Shown here piece after piece: positions 1 to 8,647 of a stretch of DNA of 64,000 nucleotides. The notes under the pieces were generated by a model. That model was not told the DNA's origin and made no database searches. It worked only from the letters and a program-made list of their open reading frames with translations. Source of the stretch: Plazaster borealis (taxonomy: Eukaryota; Echinodermata; Asteroidea; Forcipulatida; Labidiasteridae). The position numbers and the translations under genes were made by a program. Numbering within the stretch: the first letter of the stretch is position 1; each line of letters starts with the position of its first letter. The stretch covers positions 1,860,001 to 1,924,000 of the forward strand of contig CM037467.1 in NCBI GenBank assembly GCA_021014325.1, read 5' to 3'.

Positions 1-654
1 CCACAGTCCCAAACGATACATTGCTGGAGACCCCTTGGGTTGGGCTTTCCATCAGTGTCACACTTGTCCAGATCCTTCATTGATGGAGACATGCCATATT
101 GAACGCTGACTTGTTTTCTCTCGCTTTCTCTTAGCCCCCTGTGTACACAATCCCACTGAATGTCTTTTGAAGAGTAATTAGAGCATCCCCATCGTTTGGG
201 GGCTAAAGATTGCCGCTGCGGAAAGCCGATAAATTTGACTTTCGGATGCAGCTAGGACTACTGGAGCTAACTGCAGGTAAGGCACCATTATTTCTGGACT
301 TATGGCCCATCCCAGGAAGCTGCCGTTTTGGGTTTTTTGTGGGGGTTTAGGGGTTTGTTTGTTTTTTTGTGGGGGGATATCATTTAAGGAGGGTGCGCAT
401 AGTGGGTGAGAGTTCATAGCTCAATGTACAGACACACACCGCCTTCTTTGATCATTGTGGTTTCTATAGGGTTTACCACGGAGAGACACATTGAAGAGAT
501 TTCTATACTTCGATTCTGTGGTTTATTCTTTCTGGATTATATCAAAACTGACAATAAATTATCAATAGAGGGCGCTATAACAACTCCACAATCATGACGA
601 CACAGCCCCTTCATTAATTAAATAGTGGCCCTTTTTGCTAACCTGGAACCCAGG
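1..654. other. Upstream flank of CBR1; one probable repeat fragment, otherwise nothing recognised
   Basis: No coding exon is recognised. Positions about 401-455 and 585-605 resemble the right arm and right end of the foldback element at 20039-20205 (shared GTGGGTGAG, TGTACAG and GACGACA), so an old copy may lie at about 400-610. The rest shows no feature I can support. Confidence 0.35.
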
Positions 655-760
655 AGTAGCCACGCCCCCGTGAGTTTACAACGAATGGTACCCAAACGTG
701 TTTAATGAAGTTGTTTTTATAAAAGATCAGATAATGATAGGGGGTCAGACTAAAGCCATC
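655..760 (+). promoter_or_regulatory. Candidate CBR1 promoter segment
   Basis: A GC-box-like CCACGCCCCC lies near 659-668 and a TATAAAAG at 718-725, about 210 nt before the CBR1 start codon. This spacing would give a 5' UTR of roughly 190 nt. There is no transcript evidence, and in this AT-rich background a TATA-like octamer is not rare, so this is only a candidate. Confidence 0.25.
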
Positions 761-937
761 ACGCGGTCTTTACAGTTTTACGTAAACAACCAACACGAAT
801 CTGTCGAGTCATGCTGCAGAGAGTGAATGTTTGTTTATCGTCACTCGCACTCGCAATGACTTGACAAAACTCATTGACGCTTGGGGGAAACTTAACTTAA
901 CATACCTCATTAAGCTCGGAAGTTTTGTTGTAAGAAG

Positions 938-3900
938 ATGTCTTCACCTCGAGTAGCAGTGGTAAGTAATTACGACTAACTATAGTTATTAAAAGAAAGG
1001 TCTTTCAATTTTTAATTTGATACCCTTTTTTACCGTCCACGGAGCTCGGTCTAGGACTCGGTCTTGCTCTAGTAACAGTATAGTACAGTTGCGATTACTC
1101 CTAGAACTATGACCATGAGGTTCGATCTGCTAGCGTCTCCACCATGTCCACGTACCTCATTTGTCATAGACTAGAGTGACATGTACAAAATCCTATTCGA
1201 AAAACTTTCCCCTTCACGTTTCTCTGCACCTACAGTTATTTTCCCAAACCGGATCTCACCAAAATTAGTGTGTTCCTTTAGCCCACCTTGTTGAGCTGTT
1301 GTGTTGGCTCTCTTTTCACATCGGTCTCATAACACTCACCGATGTTAAAAGAGAGCCATTACAGCTCAATAAGATGGGCTAGTGTTCCTTGAACTCTCAT
1401 CGAGCTCGGCTCGGGTCCAGAAAGTTCATTTTGGCAAACTTAAAAATGCTACATTCTTACCGTCACCTAGCTGCCATTCACACCGTGTTATAATCGTAAC
1501 CCTCCAGGTTGGAAGGATGGAGGGTTACGATTATCGCAACTATGGTCCTACCTCTCCACGTTCGACAGAGGTCCGAATTCCTTCACATGATCGTTCGTAC
1601 TACGCCATCACCCCTTTCAACACACTCACCAGTCACAATGTGTAGCACAATATTGTGGCTACAAAGTACAAGTTGTTTCTGTTTGTCCGTTTGTTTGTTT
1701 GTTTTAGGTTTTAGGTTTGTTTGTTTGTTCTATAGGCCTAGTATAATAAGTATTATTTTGAGTATTTATGAGTATGAACTGGTCTTTGACTTTATCTTTA
1801 TTGATGCTGCCCAAAAAGTGTGCACGATTGTTTTATCTTTTTCTAAAATTCTTTATTATTTTAAAATTTGCTATAGACGCTCTGTCTATAGTACTTCACA
1901 GGTATTTTAAGCAGCCTACAGAGACCTTTTTCAAACTATTTTATTTTATTTGACAAGGAGTGTGCGAGAGTTCCGGCTGCCCAATAAAACGTCTGATTTA
2001 ATTTTCCTTTTTAGAGGTCTTTTTTTTTATAGCACTATTTAATTACCCAATACCCAAGAGGCAATTTTTAAATGGAAAATAAAGTCCAACATCCATCAAC
2101 AAATCTATAAACAAACTTAGAAAAGTGGCAGTCGGTTTATGGACCTTCCTTGATGGGAGTTATTTTAAGTATTTGATGCGGGTCCTACTACTTGCCGTCA
2201 ACTCGCCGTCAACTCACTTGTGCCGTCAACTCGCCGTCAACTCCTCCAATATACATTTAAAATCCACAAAAGAAGCATAGAACTGTAAAGTATTAGCTAA
2301 AAGAGAATTCTCATAAGTTTTAGGTTACATTTCGGAATAAAAATTTAGTTTTTTTCCTGTGAAAAAAATTATCTCGCTTGCACAACATGGCAACTGAGGG
2401 CGCTTTTCCTGCGTATGGATTAGTCTTGGCCCAACATGTCAATGATTGGTACTATTTATTTATCAACACAAAATCGTTTTCGTAAATGAAATTTTACCGA
2501 AAACCAAAGGAAATATGTAGTGTAGCCCAGACTTAACACTTCCATGCCCCATTTATAAATTTTTGATGTATATTTAATGAGTTGACGGCACGAAAATGAG
2601 TTGACGGCGAGTTGACGGCAAGTAGTAGGACCGTTTGATGCTTTGAACAAGTTGGCACCAGTCAAGTTGGCAGGGTTTGCCCTTAACATTTCAAGTGACT
2701 GGCCAGCAGGACCAGTAAGCTTGTCATTTCACTAGTCCGTCAGCTTTTTCACTAGTCCATACTTTGAGTGAAATAGGGATGCTTTTCAACACTGAACTAG
2801 CCAGCCGGACCACTTGGAGTGAATTTTGACTGGTCCTCAGTTGTAAAACTGGCATTTGGCCAGTGGACCACTGGGAGAACGCTGGTTGGCAGTTTAGTCT
2901 ATCTTAAATTTATGGTGTATGGACCTAGGCCGACTATAGGCCCTACTATTACAGACAAGTGGACTTGCCAACAGGAGTAGCTGTGATAATCATAGCTTTC
3001 TTTCTTCCCTAAACATTGTCAGACTTGTTTATAAAGAAAGTTTCTTCCATCAGGTCACAGGTGGCAACAAAGGCATTGGGTTTGCAATTGTACGAGCGCT
3101 ATGCAAGCAACTTGACAATGGTGTCGTCTACCTCACATCACGAAATGAAGAAAGGGGTAAAGAGGCCGTGGCCAAACTCAACCAGGAAGGGTTGAAGCCT
3201 CAGTTTCATCAGTTGGACATCGATGACCGTACCAGTGTGGAAAGGCTCCGAGACTACTTGAAGAAAACATACGGAGGTTTGGACATTCTGATCAACAATG
3301 CAGGAATTGCATTCAAGGTATGTGTTATAGGGTCATAGGTTAGTTTTTGTCAATGTAATGGGGGATAAAAAGTGATATATTTTTCCATTACCACAGTACT
3401 TCTATGTGAAAAGTTTCTCAAAATGCATTAAATTATCCAAAGCTGCTGTACTTCCTACAAAGAAATTTTTCATTGCCATTAATTTTTAGAGTCATTACCA
3501 AACATATACAGACCCTTTAAAGGCACTGAACACGTTTGGAAATTGTTAAAGACCAGTGTTCTCACTTGGTGTATCCCAACATATGCATAAAATAACAAAC
3601 CTGTGAAAATTTGGGCTCAATTGGTCATCGAAAGTGCAAGAAAATGATGAAAGAAAAAACACCCTTGTTGTACAAATTTGTGTGCTTTTAGATATGAATA
3701 AAAACTTCTTGCAAGAAGTTTTTATTATTTTAGTGAGAAATTACCTCTTTCTCAAAAACTACGTTACTTCAGAGGGAGTCGTTTCCTACAATGTTTTATA
3801 CTATCAACAGCTCTCCATTGCTTGTTACCAATTAAGTTTTTATGGTAATATTTGTTTTGAGGCATTACCAAATGTGTACAATACCTTTAAGCGAGAACGC

Positions 3901-6900
3901 TGGCCGGTTGAGTCCGAGTCTGAGTCATCGACCATTGTGACTCAACTCTGGGTCATCCAAAATCCAGTGCTTCAATATTTGACTTACTAATACTCCTTCA
4001 TTTTTTTCCCCAATCTTTTAAAACAGTCTTCTTCTACTGAACCATTTGGTAGTCAGGCAACCATCACCATGGCAACCAACTACACAGCAACAATAGATGC
4101 TTGCAAAATCCTCATTCCTGTGATGAAACCAGGTGGCAGGTACAAAAACAGTTTCCGTAACTATTTTATTGTAATTTTTCGGTCAGATGTTCTTAAACTT
4201 CGTGTAAGGGCAAAGAGTTATGTTCTAGATAAACTACCAACAGGGCAAGCCCATTCTTATGACATACACAGAGAGAAAAAAAGAAAAAAACCTAACTTCC
4301 GTTTTTTATTTTTTTATTTTTTTAATCAAGCCTGAATAAAGCTATAATTGATTGGCCTCTAAAGCAATCCGCTTTACAATAAGCGATTTTCGCTGAAAAT
4401 ATTAGTTTATATCAAAAATGTTGTAATTTTCCTCTTTTTACGGCTCGGTGAGTTGTATGCCTGACTTGAACTTAAGTGCTCAGTGGTACTACTCTTTTTG
4501 GGAATTCATTGTTGGCATCTCTGCGATGATTATTCTGCGATAATTTGTCAAAATGGTTACCACTTGCGACATTCATTCAGTGGCTTTCTGCTTTTGTCTA
4601 AGGAAAAATAATGTTCAGGTTTTTTTTTCTTTACCACAGTTGCATCTCTGCATACAAGCGAGGCCAAGAACTAGCCCACTTTGATAGGCTGTTATGGCTC
4701 TCTTTTAACATCGGTCTTTATCATAGTGGCCATTACAGCCCACCCTCTGCGTATATCTAAAACGCTAAGTTTTCAAAGTACGAGCAAGTCGTACCACTTT
4801 TATTGCAAATATCAACCTTGTATGAACATCGCATATTGCTCCTACATACTTCACCTTATTCCTTACATTTGTGGAATTACTATGATATATGATGGGGCTT
4901 GCAAAATGATTAATTCCTCCAGATATGATGTTTTGAAATTTACAAATACAAACAAAAATAGTAAAAACTACATTCAAATATGTTGCGACTGGAGGCCGGT
5001 GTCCCAGGGAAATCTGTCCCCCCGGGAGATTCTGTCCCCATACGGGAAATTAACATTGGCTGGAGGAGGAGGATTCAAAAGAGGGCGCTATCAAAAGTAG
5101 TTTGTACACAGTTCGCCGTATGGGGGGACAGAATCTCCGGGGGGACAGAATCTCCTGCCACACCGGCAACGTGGGCTAAACAGAAACCAATTTGTCTGTG
5201 GCTTAATTCCGGGTAGTTTGTGAAATATGTTTTCCAAGAAGATTCAACAGAAGCTGACCATTTCATTCTAAACTAATTAATTCTGAACTAAAAAAACCAC
5301 ATGTTAATACTTTTGTTAGTTCTCTTTTCTTTCTTTTTTCCCCCATGCAGGGTAGTCAGTGTGGCAAGTTTCACTGGAAAAATGGCTTTTGAGAAATTGA
5401 GTGAGAAGAATCAAAGTCGTATAAAAGCTACGAAGACAGAGGAAGATGTTGCACTTCTTATGAAAGAGTTTGTTGAGTAAGTACTTTCTACAAAGATGAG
5501 AACCAATAAAACACTAGTAGTATTGATGAACTAATAAAAGAGGAAGGGAAAATGTCAAACTCAATTTTTTGATGTACTCATTTTCCAATAGATAGGGTCC
5601 TCTTGTGAGTGGGGAAACAAATTACAAGTCTCTAACCTCACGTTAAAACTATGTAGATTGCCATTGCATTCGATACTCTTCTAGTGCAAATTTTGTCGAC
5701 ATCTAAAACATCCGATGACGACATTCTGAGAAAAATGGGTCTGTACATAAACCATGTTAAACTACAATAATTGACAAAACAAAATCTTGCCCACGTAAAT
5801 CTCTATATGGTTGGGACCACAATGGTCCCGGAAGTTCAAATATGCGCGAGACTTGCACAGTCTATTGGGAGATTGAAGTGTAGCTGAGGTCATGAAGGTT
5901 GAACTATGTTGTTTCTATATCTTTGAAGAACTAAATTATAATTATTTTTGACTCTTTGCAGGGCTGCAAACAAAGGTGACCATGCGAGCAAAGGCTGGCC
6001 GGACTGGAGTTATGCTATGACTAAACTTGGAGTTACTTGTGCGACGAAGGCACTGGCTGAAAAAAACCAGAGTGAGAGGCCTAAAGATGACATCCTCATT
6101 ATGTCGGTAAGTTGAACCTTCAAAATAAAAGTCGTTTTTGTCAATGCATGCAACCAATGGCACCTTTGGAATGTTTTCTACTCAAGATTGCATGAAGTAT
6201 CAGCTGCTTTTTGTATTCACAAAGATATTGACGATGTCTAAAGATATGTTTTGTGTAATTTTCATCATTTGAAGTTGGAAGAGTAAATTCATTCAGACCT
6301 GGGCCCAATTTCATAGAGCTGCTTAAGCAGAAAAAGTAGCTAAGCACAACAAAATTATGCTTACCAGAATAAGGTTACCGGCCAAACTACCATGCCACAT
6401 GTACAATTTGTGACTGGTATCCTGCTTATTTCCGCTCAGCACAAAATTGTTAAGCAATATTTTCTGCTTAAGCAGCTCTATGAAATTGGGCCCAGGGGTC
6501 GATTTCACAAAGATCTAAGATTGATCGTAACTGTAAATCAATCGTAGTTGCTTAGTAAAGTGTGATGTCCCAATACAAATCACTATGGTGATACTGAAAA
6601 TTTGTCTTGCGATGAATTTTATTGCTTTGTGAAATCGGCTCCTGGTAGTAAACAAAGCTACGGAGACCATGGCCTTTTTTGCCCTGTTCTTGGCCTTGGT
6701 GCCCCTTCAAAAGTTTCCAATAGACTTTCAGATTTTCCAGTGGATGTGCCCTCTGCAAAATGAGAATAGCCTTGCCCTCAAAGATGAAATTCCAGGCCTG
6801 TTCATTCCCATCCTCACGTTTTCAATCAACACACCATCACTTGTGAAAAAATTTGATCACAATAGGTGGTCATGGCTTACTGAAAACAACAAAATGTTGT

Positions 6901-7320
6901 AAAGCTTTGTCTGGGATTCTGTTACCGTTCTGATCGGGCATATTTTGCATGCGAGATCGAAAAAAGGAACGATGATTTTGTTTGGTTTGTCAAAGACTGT
7001 TTTCTTGATGTTGACAGTATATCTCTTGAGGATTGGTACTGGCATGAAATTTGTGAGCTTTCAGATTTTGAACTTTTATTTATTCTCACTATGTGGGTAG
7101 TTTAGATTTCAATTTAATTTTTTTTTTTTTTTTTTTTTTTTTCAATTCAAAAAAATAGTGTTGCCCAGGATTCGTTGATACAGATATGACGAGCCACAAG
7201 GGAAAAAAGACTCCAGATGAAGGGGCTGATACGCCAGTCTACTTGGCCATGCTTCCACCTGGTTCTGCAGGATTCAATGGAAACATGTATTCAGACAGAG
7301 CCCTATTCAGTGTGTGGTAG
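938..7320 (+). CDS. CBR1: Carbonyl reductase 1-like NADPH-dependent short-chain dehydrogenase/reductase, complete, six coding exons
   Basis: Coding exons are 938-961, 3054-3317, 4027-4139, 5351-5476, 5962-6106 and 7159-7320. All introns are GT-AG, and the exons sum to 834 nt (277 residues plus TAG), the same length as human CBR1. The product is a cytosolic SDR-family enzyme expected to reduce carbonyl compounds with NADPH. Visible motifs are the cofactor-binding TGGNKGIG at residues 10-17, LDIDD in the Rossmann fold, NNAGIAFK ending exon 2, VVSVAS at 135-140 (catalytic serine strand), and the catalytic pair Tyr193/Lys197 in SYAMTK, the same numbers as in the human enzyme. Exon 5 runs into exon 6 as LIMS-CCPGFVDTDM, matching the family CCPG segment. 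The start is the only ATG that yields the short N-terminus MSSPRVAV before TGG. Introns 1, 2 and 5 are in phase 0; introns 3 and 4 split Arg134 and Glu176. The last acceptor (AG at 7157-7158) follows a long T-run. The 3' half of exon 6 is duplicated downstream. Paralogues (CBR3-like) cannot be excluded, so the symbol means CBR1-like. Confidence 0.96.
1271..1390. mobile_element. 104-bp foldback MITE, hAT-like, with 8-bp target duplication
   Basis: The 8-mer TGTTCCTT occurs at 1271-1278 and again at 1383-1390. Between them the sequence begins TAGCCCA and ends TGGGCTAG and folds on itself: GGCTCTCTTTT near 1307 pairs with AAAAGAGAGCC near 1346, and ACATCGGT pairs with ACCGATGT. An 8-bp duplication is typical of hAT transposons. 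A related hairpin (GGCTCTCTTTTAACATCGGT) is at about 4675-4745. The element lies in intron 1 of CBR1. Confidence 0.7.
2172..2641. mobile_element. 454-bp hAT-like MITE with 8-bp target duplication and tandem GCCGTCAACTC end repeats
   Basis: TTTGATGC is present at 2172-2179 and 2634-2641. The element between them (2180-2633) has inverted ends reading GGTCCTACTACTTGCC. Just inside the left end the 11-mer GCCGTCAACTC occurs four times; its reverse complement GAGTTGACGGC occurs three times inside the right end. No transposase reading frame is visible, so the element is non-autonomous. It lies in intron 1 of CBR1. Confidence 0.8.
2666..2889. mobile_element. Family J MITE (CAGSGTTNNCCC ends) with 5-bp target duplication
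   Basis: The element runs from CAGGGTTTGCCC at 2671 to GGGAGAACGCTG ending at 2884, with GTTGG on both sides (2666-2670 and 2885-2889). Repeated ACTAGTCC and GGACCA blocks fill the interior. Other copies are 29554-29791, 49911-50467 (interrupted) and about 57655-57946. CAG ends with a 5-bp duplication fit the hAT5 type; the assignment is inferred from ends only. Confidence 0.65.
3361..3516 (-). mobile_element. Family B TTAA-flanked MITE, partial, in CBR1 intron 2
   Basis: Reads in reverse relative to the copies at 8652, 30347 and 33119: shared blocks are AAAGGGTCTGTATACGTTTGG at the end, ACTTACTT-GTAAGAAGTACAGC, and AATGCATTTTGAGAAAC. The outer end lies against TTAA at 3517-3520, which is also the boundary of the next element. 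The inner end is truncated. Confidence 0.7.
3517..3890 (+). mobile_element. Family A TTAA-flanked MITE, copy 1, in CBR1 intron 2
   Basis: TTAA at 3517-3520 and 3887-3890 bracket an element starting AGGCACTGAACACGTTTGG and ending in the inverted equivalent. The core 3697-3726 is a perfect 30-nt palindrome centred on CTTGCAAG. Together with the adjoining family B copy it makes up about three quarters of intron 2. A reading frame crosses the element, but the same frame recurs in other copies simply because they are the same repeat. Confidence 0.85.
4996..5166. mobile_element. GC-rich foldback element in CBR1 intron 3
   Basis: The left arm (about 4996-5046, CCGGTGTCCC then GGAGATTCTGTCCCC) pairs with the right arm (about 5115-5166, GGGGACAGAATCTCC then CCTGCCACACCGG). 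The motif GGGGACAGAATCTCC occurs twice in the right arm. The rest of intron 3 (4140-5350) shows the hairpin near 4675-4745 and nothing else recognised. No target duplication was found. Confidence 0.6.
5538..5745 (+). repeat. Family M dispersed repeat in CBR1 intron 4
   Basis: Closely matches 38241-38437: both carry GAGGAAGGGAAA, TTTTCCAATAGA-AG-GTCCTC, ACAAGTCTCTAACCTCAC and CATTCTGAGAAAAATGGGTC in the same order and spacing. The family is unidentified; the ends are not defined. Confidence 0.65.
6301..6493. mobile_element. Family F MITE with GGGCCC ends, CBR1 intron 5
   Basis: Begins GGGCCCAATTTCATAGAGCT and ends with its reverse complement, followed on each inner side by GCTTAAGCAG. The interior carries GGATACCAGTCAC- and TGTACATGTGGCATGGTAG-type blocks shared with the copies at 21061, 21238, 43657 and 43854. 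There is no coding capacity. Confidence 0.8.
6495..6643. mobile_element. Family G MITE (GTCGATTTCACAAAG ends), directly abutting family F
   Basis: Starts GGGTCGATTTCACAAAG and ends CTTTGTGAAATCGGCTCC, an inverted pair. The interior block TAAGTGTGATGTC-type and AATCACTATGGTGATACTG is shared, in opposite orientation, with 19140-19287. It starts one base or so after the GGGCCC end of the preceding element. Confidence 0.65.
6655..6804. mobile_element. Family N repeat copy (CAGGCCTG end), CBR1 intron 5
   Basis: Shares GGAG-CCATGGCCT, TTGGCCTTGGTGCCCCTTCA and GATGAAATTCCAGGCCTG with the complete copy at 12503-12665. The left terminal CAGGCCTG is missing here. Short related fragments with GCCTTGGTGCCC occur near 17450, 21850 and 57965. 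Beyond it, intron 5 is featureless apart from the T-run at about 7118-7142. Confidence 0.6.
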
Positions 7321-7677
7321 ATAAAGGGACCCAGCCCCCTTCCCTCCCCCTCTGGTAACGCCACTGCACAACTGGAAAACGAATCCACATGAAGGGGCTG
7401 ATACGCCAGTCTACTTGGCCATGCTTCCACCTGGTTCTGCAGGATTCAATGGAAACATGTATTCAGACAGAGCCCTATTCAGTGTGTGGTAAATAAAGGG
7501 ACCCAGCCCCCTTCCCTCCCCCCTCTGGTAACGCCACTGCACAACAGGAAAACGAATCCACATGAAGGGGCTGATACGCCAGTCTACTTGGCCATGCTTC
7601 CACCTGGTTCCGCAGGATTCAATGGAAACATGTGTTCACTGTGTGGTAGTGGTAGAGTCAGGATCAAGACTAAATAA
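7217..7677 (+). repeat. Tandem duplication of the 3' half of the last CBR1 coding exon (about 2.7 copies, unit 172-173 bp)
   Basis: The unit starts ATGAAGGGGCTGATACGCCA at 7217 (inside functional exon 6), 7389 and 7562. Copy 1 holds the last 34 codons and TAG of CBR1. Copy 2 repeats the coding part almost exactly, with TAA in place of TAG. Copy 3 lost the segment between AACATGT and TGTGGTAG. Copies 2 and 3 lack a usable upstream acceptor and lie after the stop codon, so they are 3' UTR or downstream pseudo-exon sequence. Confidence 0.9.
7492..7497 (+). promoter_or_regulatory. Possible polyadenylation signal AATAAA in duplicate copy 2
   Basis: The G-to-A change that turns the TAG of copy 1 into TAA of copy 2 also creates AATAAA; copy 1 reads GATAAA there. 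If used, it would give a 3' UTR of about 190 nt. Confidence 0.3.
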
Positions 7678-7734
7678 TGTATAGTTTGAACAGTTTATCA
7701 TTCAGGTTCGTTTTCTTCAGTTAAATTAATTAGT

Positions 7735-8173
7735 AGTAGGGTTCTACCAACTTGAAAAGTAGTACAAATCTATATGGGGTTATGAGGCATTGCATGGTGA
7801 GGTATCAATGTATATTCAGTGTGTGGTAACACCATGTGTATCTACTTTGCTGTGTAGATTTGTTCTTGAGAACTTGTCTTGCTATTTATTATACTGCCGC
7901 GGTGTAACTTTCAGAATTCGGGAGACTACTTAGTTCTGAAAAGAACTGTCCTGCTTAACTACTACCTGGGGAGGGGGGAGGGTTTCGAATCGGCTGGGAC
8001 TACTACTTTCGCTTAGTGGATCGAGGGGACTTCTCGTTATTAACTTCACTGCTGCAGAGTGTCTCAACATTTCAACTATTCTGTTCTATAGTCATGGACA
8101 GGAGACTGAAGAGCTTCTCTGGTCCAACCAGAGAAGTTTTTTCTCAGATCAGTAGGGTTCTACCAACTTGAAA
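7735..8173 (+). mobile_element. Repeat insertion flanked by identical 23-bp direct repeats; family also at 61714-61800
   Basis: The 23 nt at 7735-7757 (AGTAGGGTTC through CTTGAAA) recur exactly at 8151-8173. The interior from about 7814 (TATTCAGTGTGTGGTAACAC, TGTATCTACTTTGCTGTGTA, TACTGCCGCGGTGTAAC) matches 61714-61800, proving a dispersed family. Near the right end a perfect 10-bp stem (8114-8123 with 8127-8136, loop CCA) follows GACTGAAGAG. Long direct repeats and a terminal hairpin recall Penelope-like elements, but no reverse transcriptase is present, so the class is unassigned. Confidence 0.6.
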
Positions 8174-8218
8174 CTATATCAAGTATATCAACTGCAGTAT
8201 AAATTCTTATACAACAGG

Positions 8219-8466
8219 GATCAGGTTGGATCAGTGGTTTCTTTGCCTGCCTTTCACCTCTGTGGACCCTGGCTCGAATCCATCCTCACACCAGAGCCTT
8301 GCATGTTGATTGGGTTTTCAGTCTCTACCTGATTGCGTCGTGGGTTTTCCCAATAATTTGGGTTTTCCTCCCACATCTTAAACTGAACATTTCTTCTCAT
8401 TTCCTAATCACCATTCTGTCATAGGCGCTAGTGCTGTTGGAAGAATAATGAAGTCAATGAAATAAT
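8219..8466 (+). mobile_element. tRNA-derived SINE, family SINE-A
   Basis: An A-box-like TGGATCAGTGG and a B-box-like GGCTCGAATCC (8271-8281) mark the tRNA-related head. The body carries TTGATTGGGTTTTCAGTC, CCTGATTGCGT and GTTTTCCTCCCACATCT, shared with the copies at 36053, 46292, 47671 and 49407. It ends GCGCTAGTGCTGTTGGAAGA, a tail variant also seen near 36190. Confidence 0.75.
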
Positions 8467-8595
8467 TAATCATGCACCTTCATTTTTGTCAAAATGATTT
8501 TTTTACATGGGAGTACATCATTATTTGTAAGAAACTTTTATTAATTGTTTGTAACAAGTATATATTTTGTATTCCACTCAGGATAATAACAGACA

Positions 8596-8616
8596 AATAA
8601 AAGTATTGAAAATAAA
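8596..8616 (+). promoter_or_regulatory. Two AATAAA polyadenylation signals, candidate end of CBR1 transcripts
   Basis: AATAAA at 8596-8601 and 8611-8616, followed within 20 nt by the T/G-rich CTGTTTGTTCATTTTT. These are the first paired signals downstream of CBR1. Use would imply a 3' UTR of about 1.3 kb containing the exon duplicates, the 7735-8173 repeat and a SINE. Confidence 0.35.
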
Positions 8617-8647
8617 GTTTCTGAAAACTGTTTGTTCATTTTTAACA

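Noticed and set aside
3634..3990. Apparent conserved small protein family (MQENDERKNTL-like frames) across the window
   Set aside because: Every instance lies within a family A MITE; the similarity is that of the DNA repeat, and the frame is broken in copies 2, 5, 7 and 10.
7389..7677. Alternative terminal exons of CBR1
   Set aside because: No pyrimidine-rich AG acceptor precedes copies 2 or 3 at the matching position; they start inside the exon sequence.
8095..8150. Hammerhead ribozyme in the right end of the 7735-8173 repeat
   Set aside because: CTGAAGAG followed by a 10-bp stem looks suggestive, but the required GAAA after the stem is missing (TTTTTT instead).
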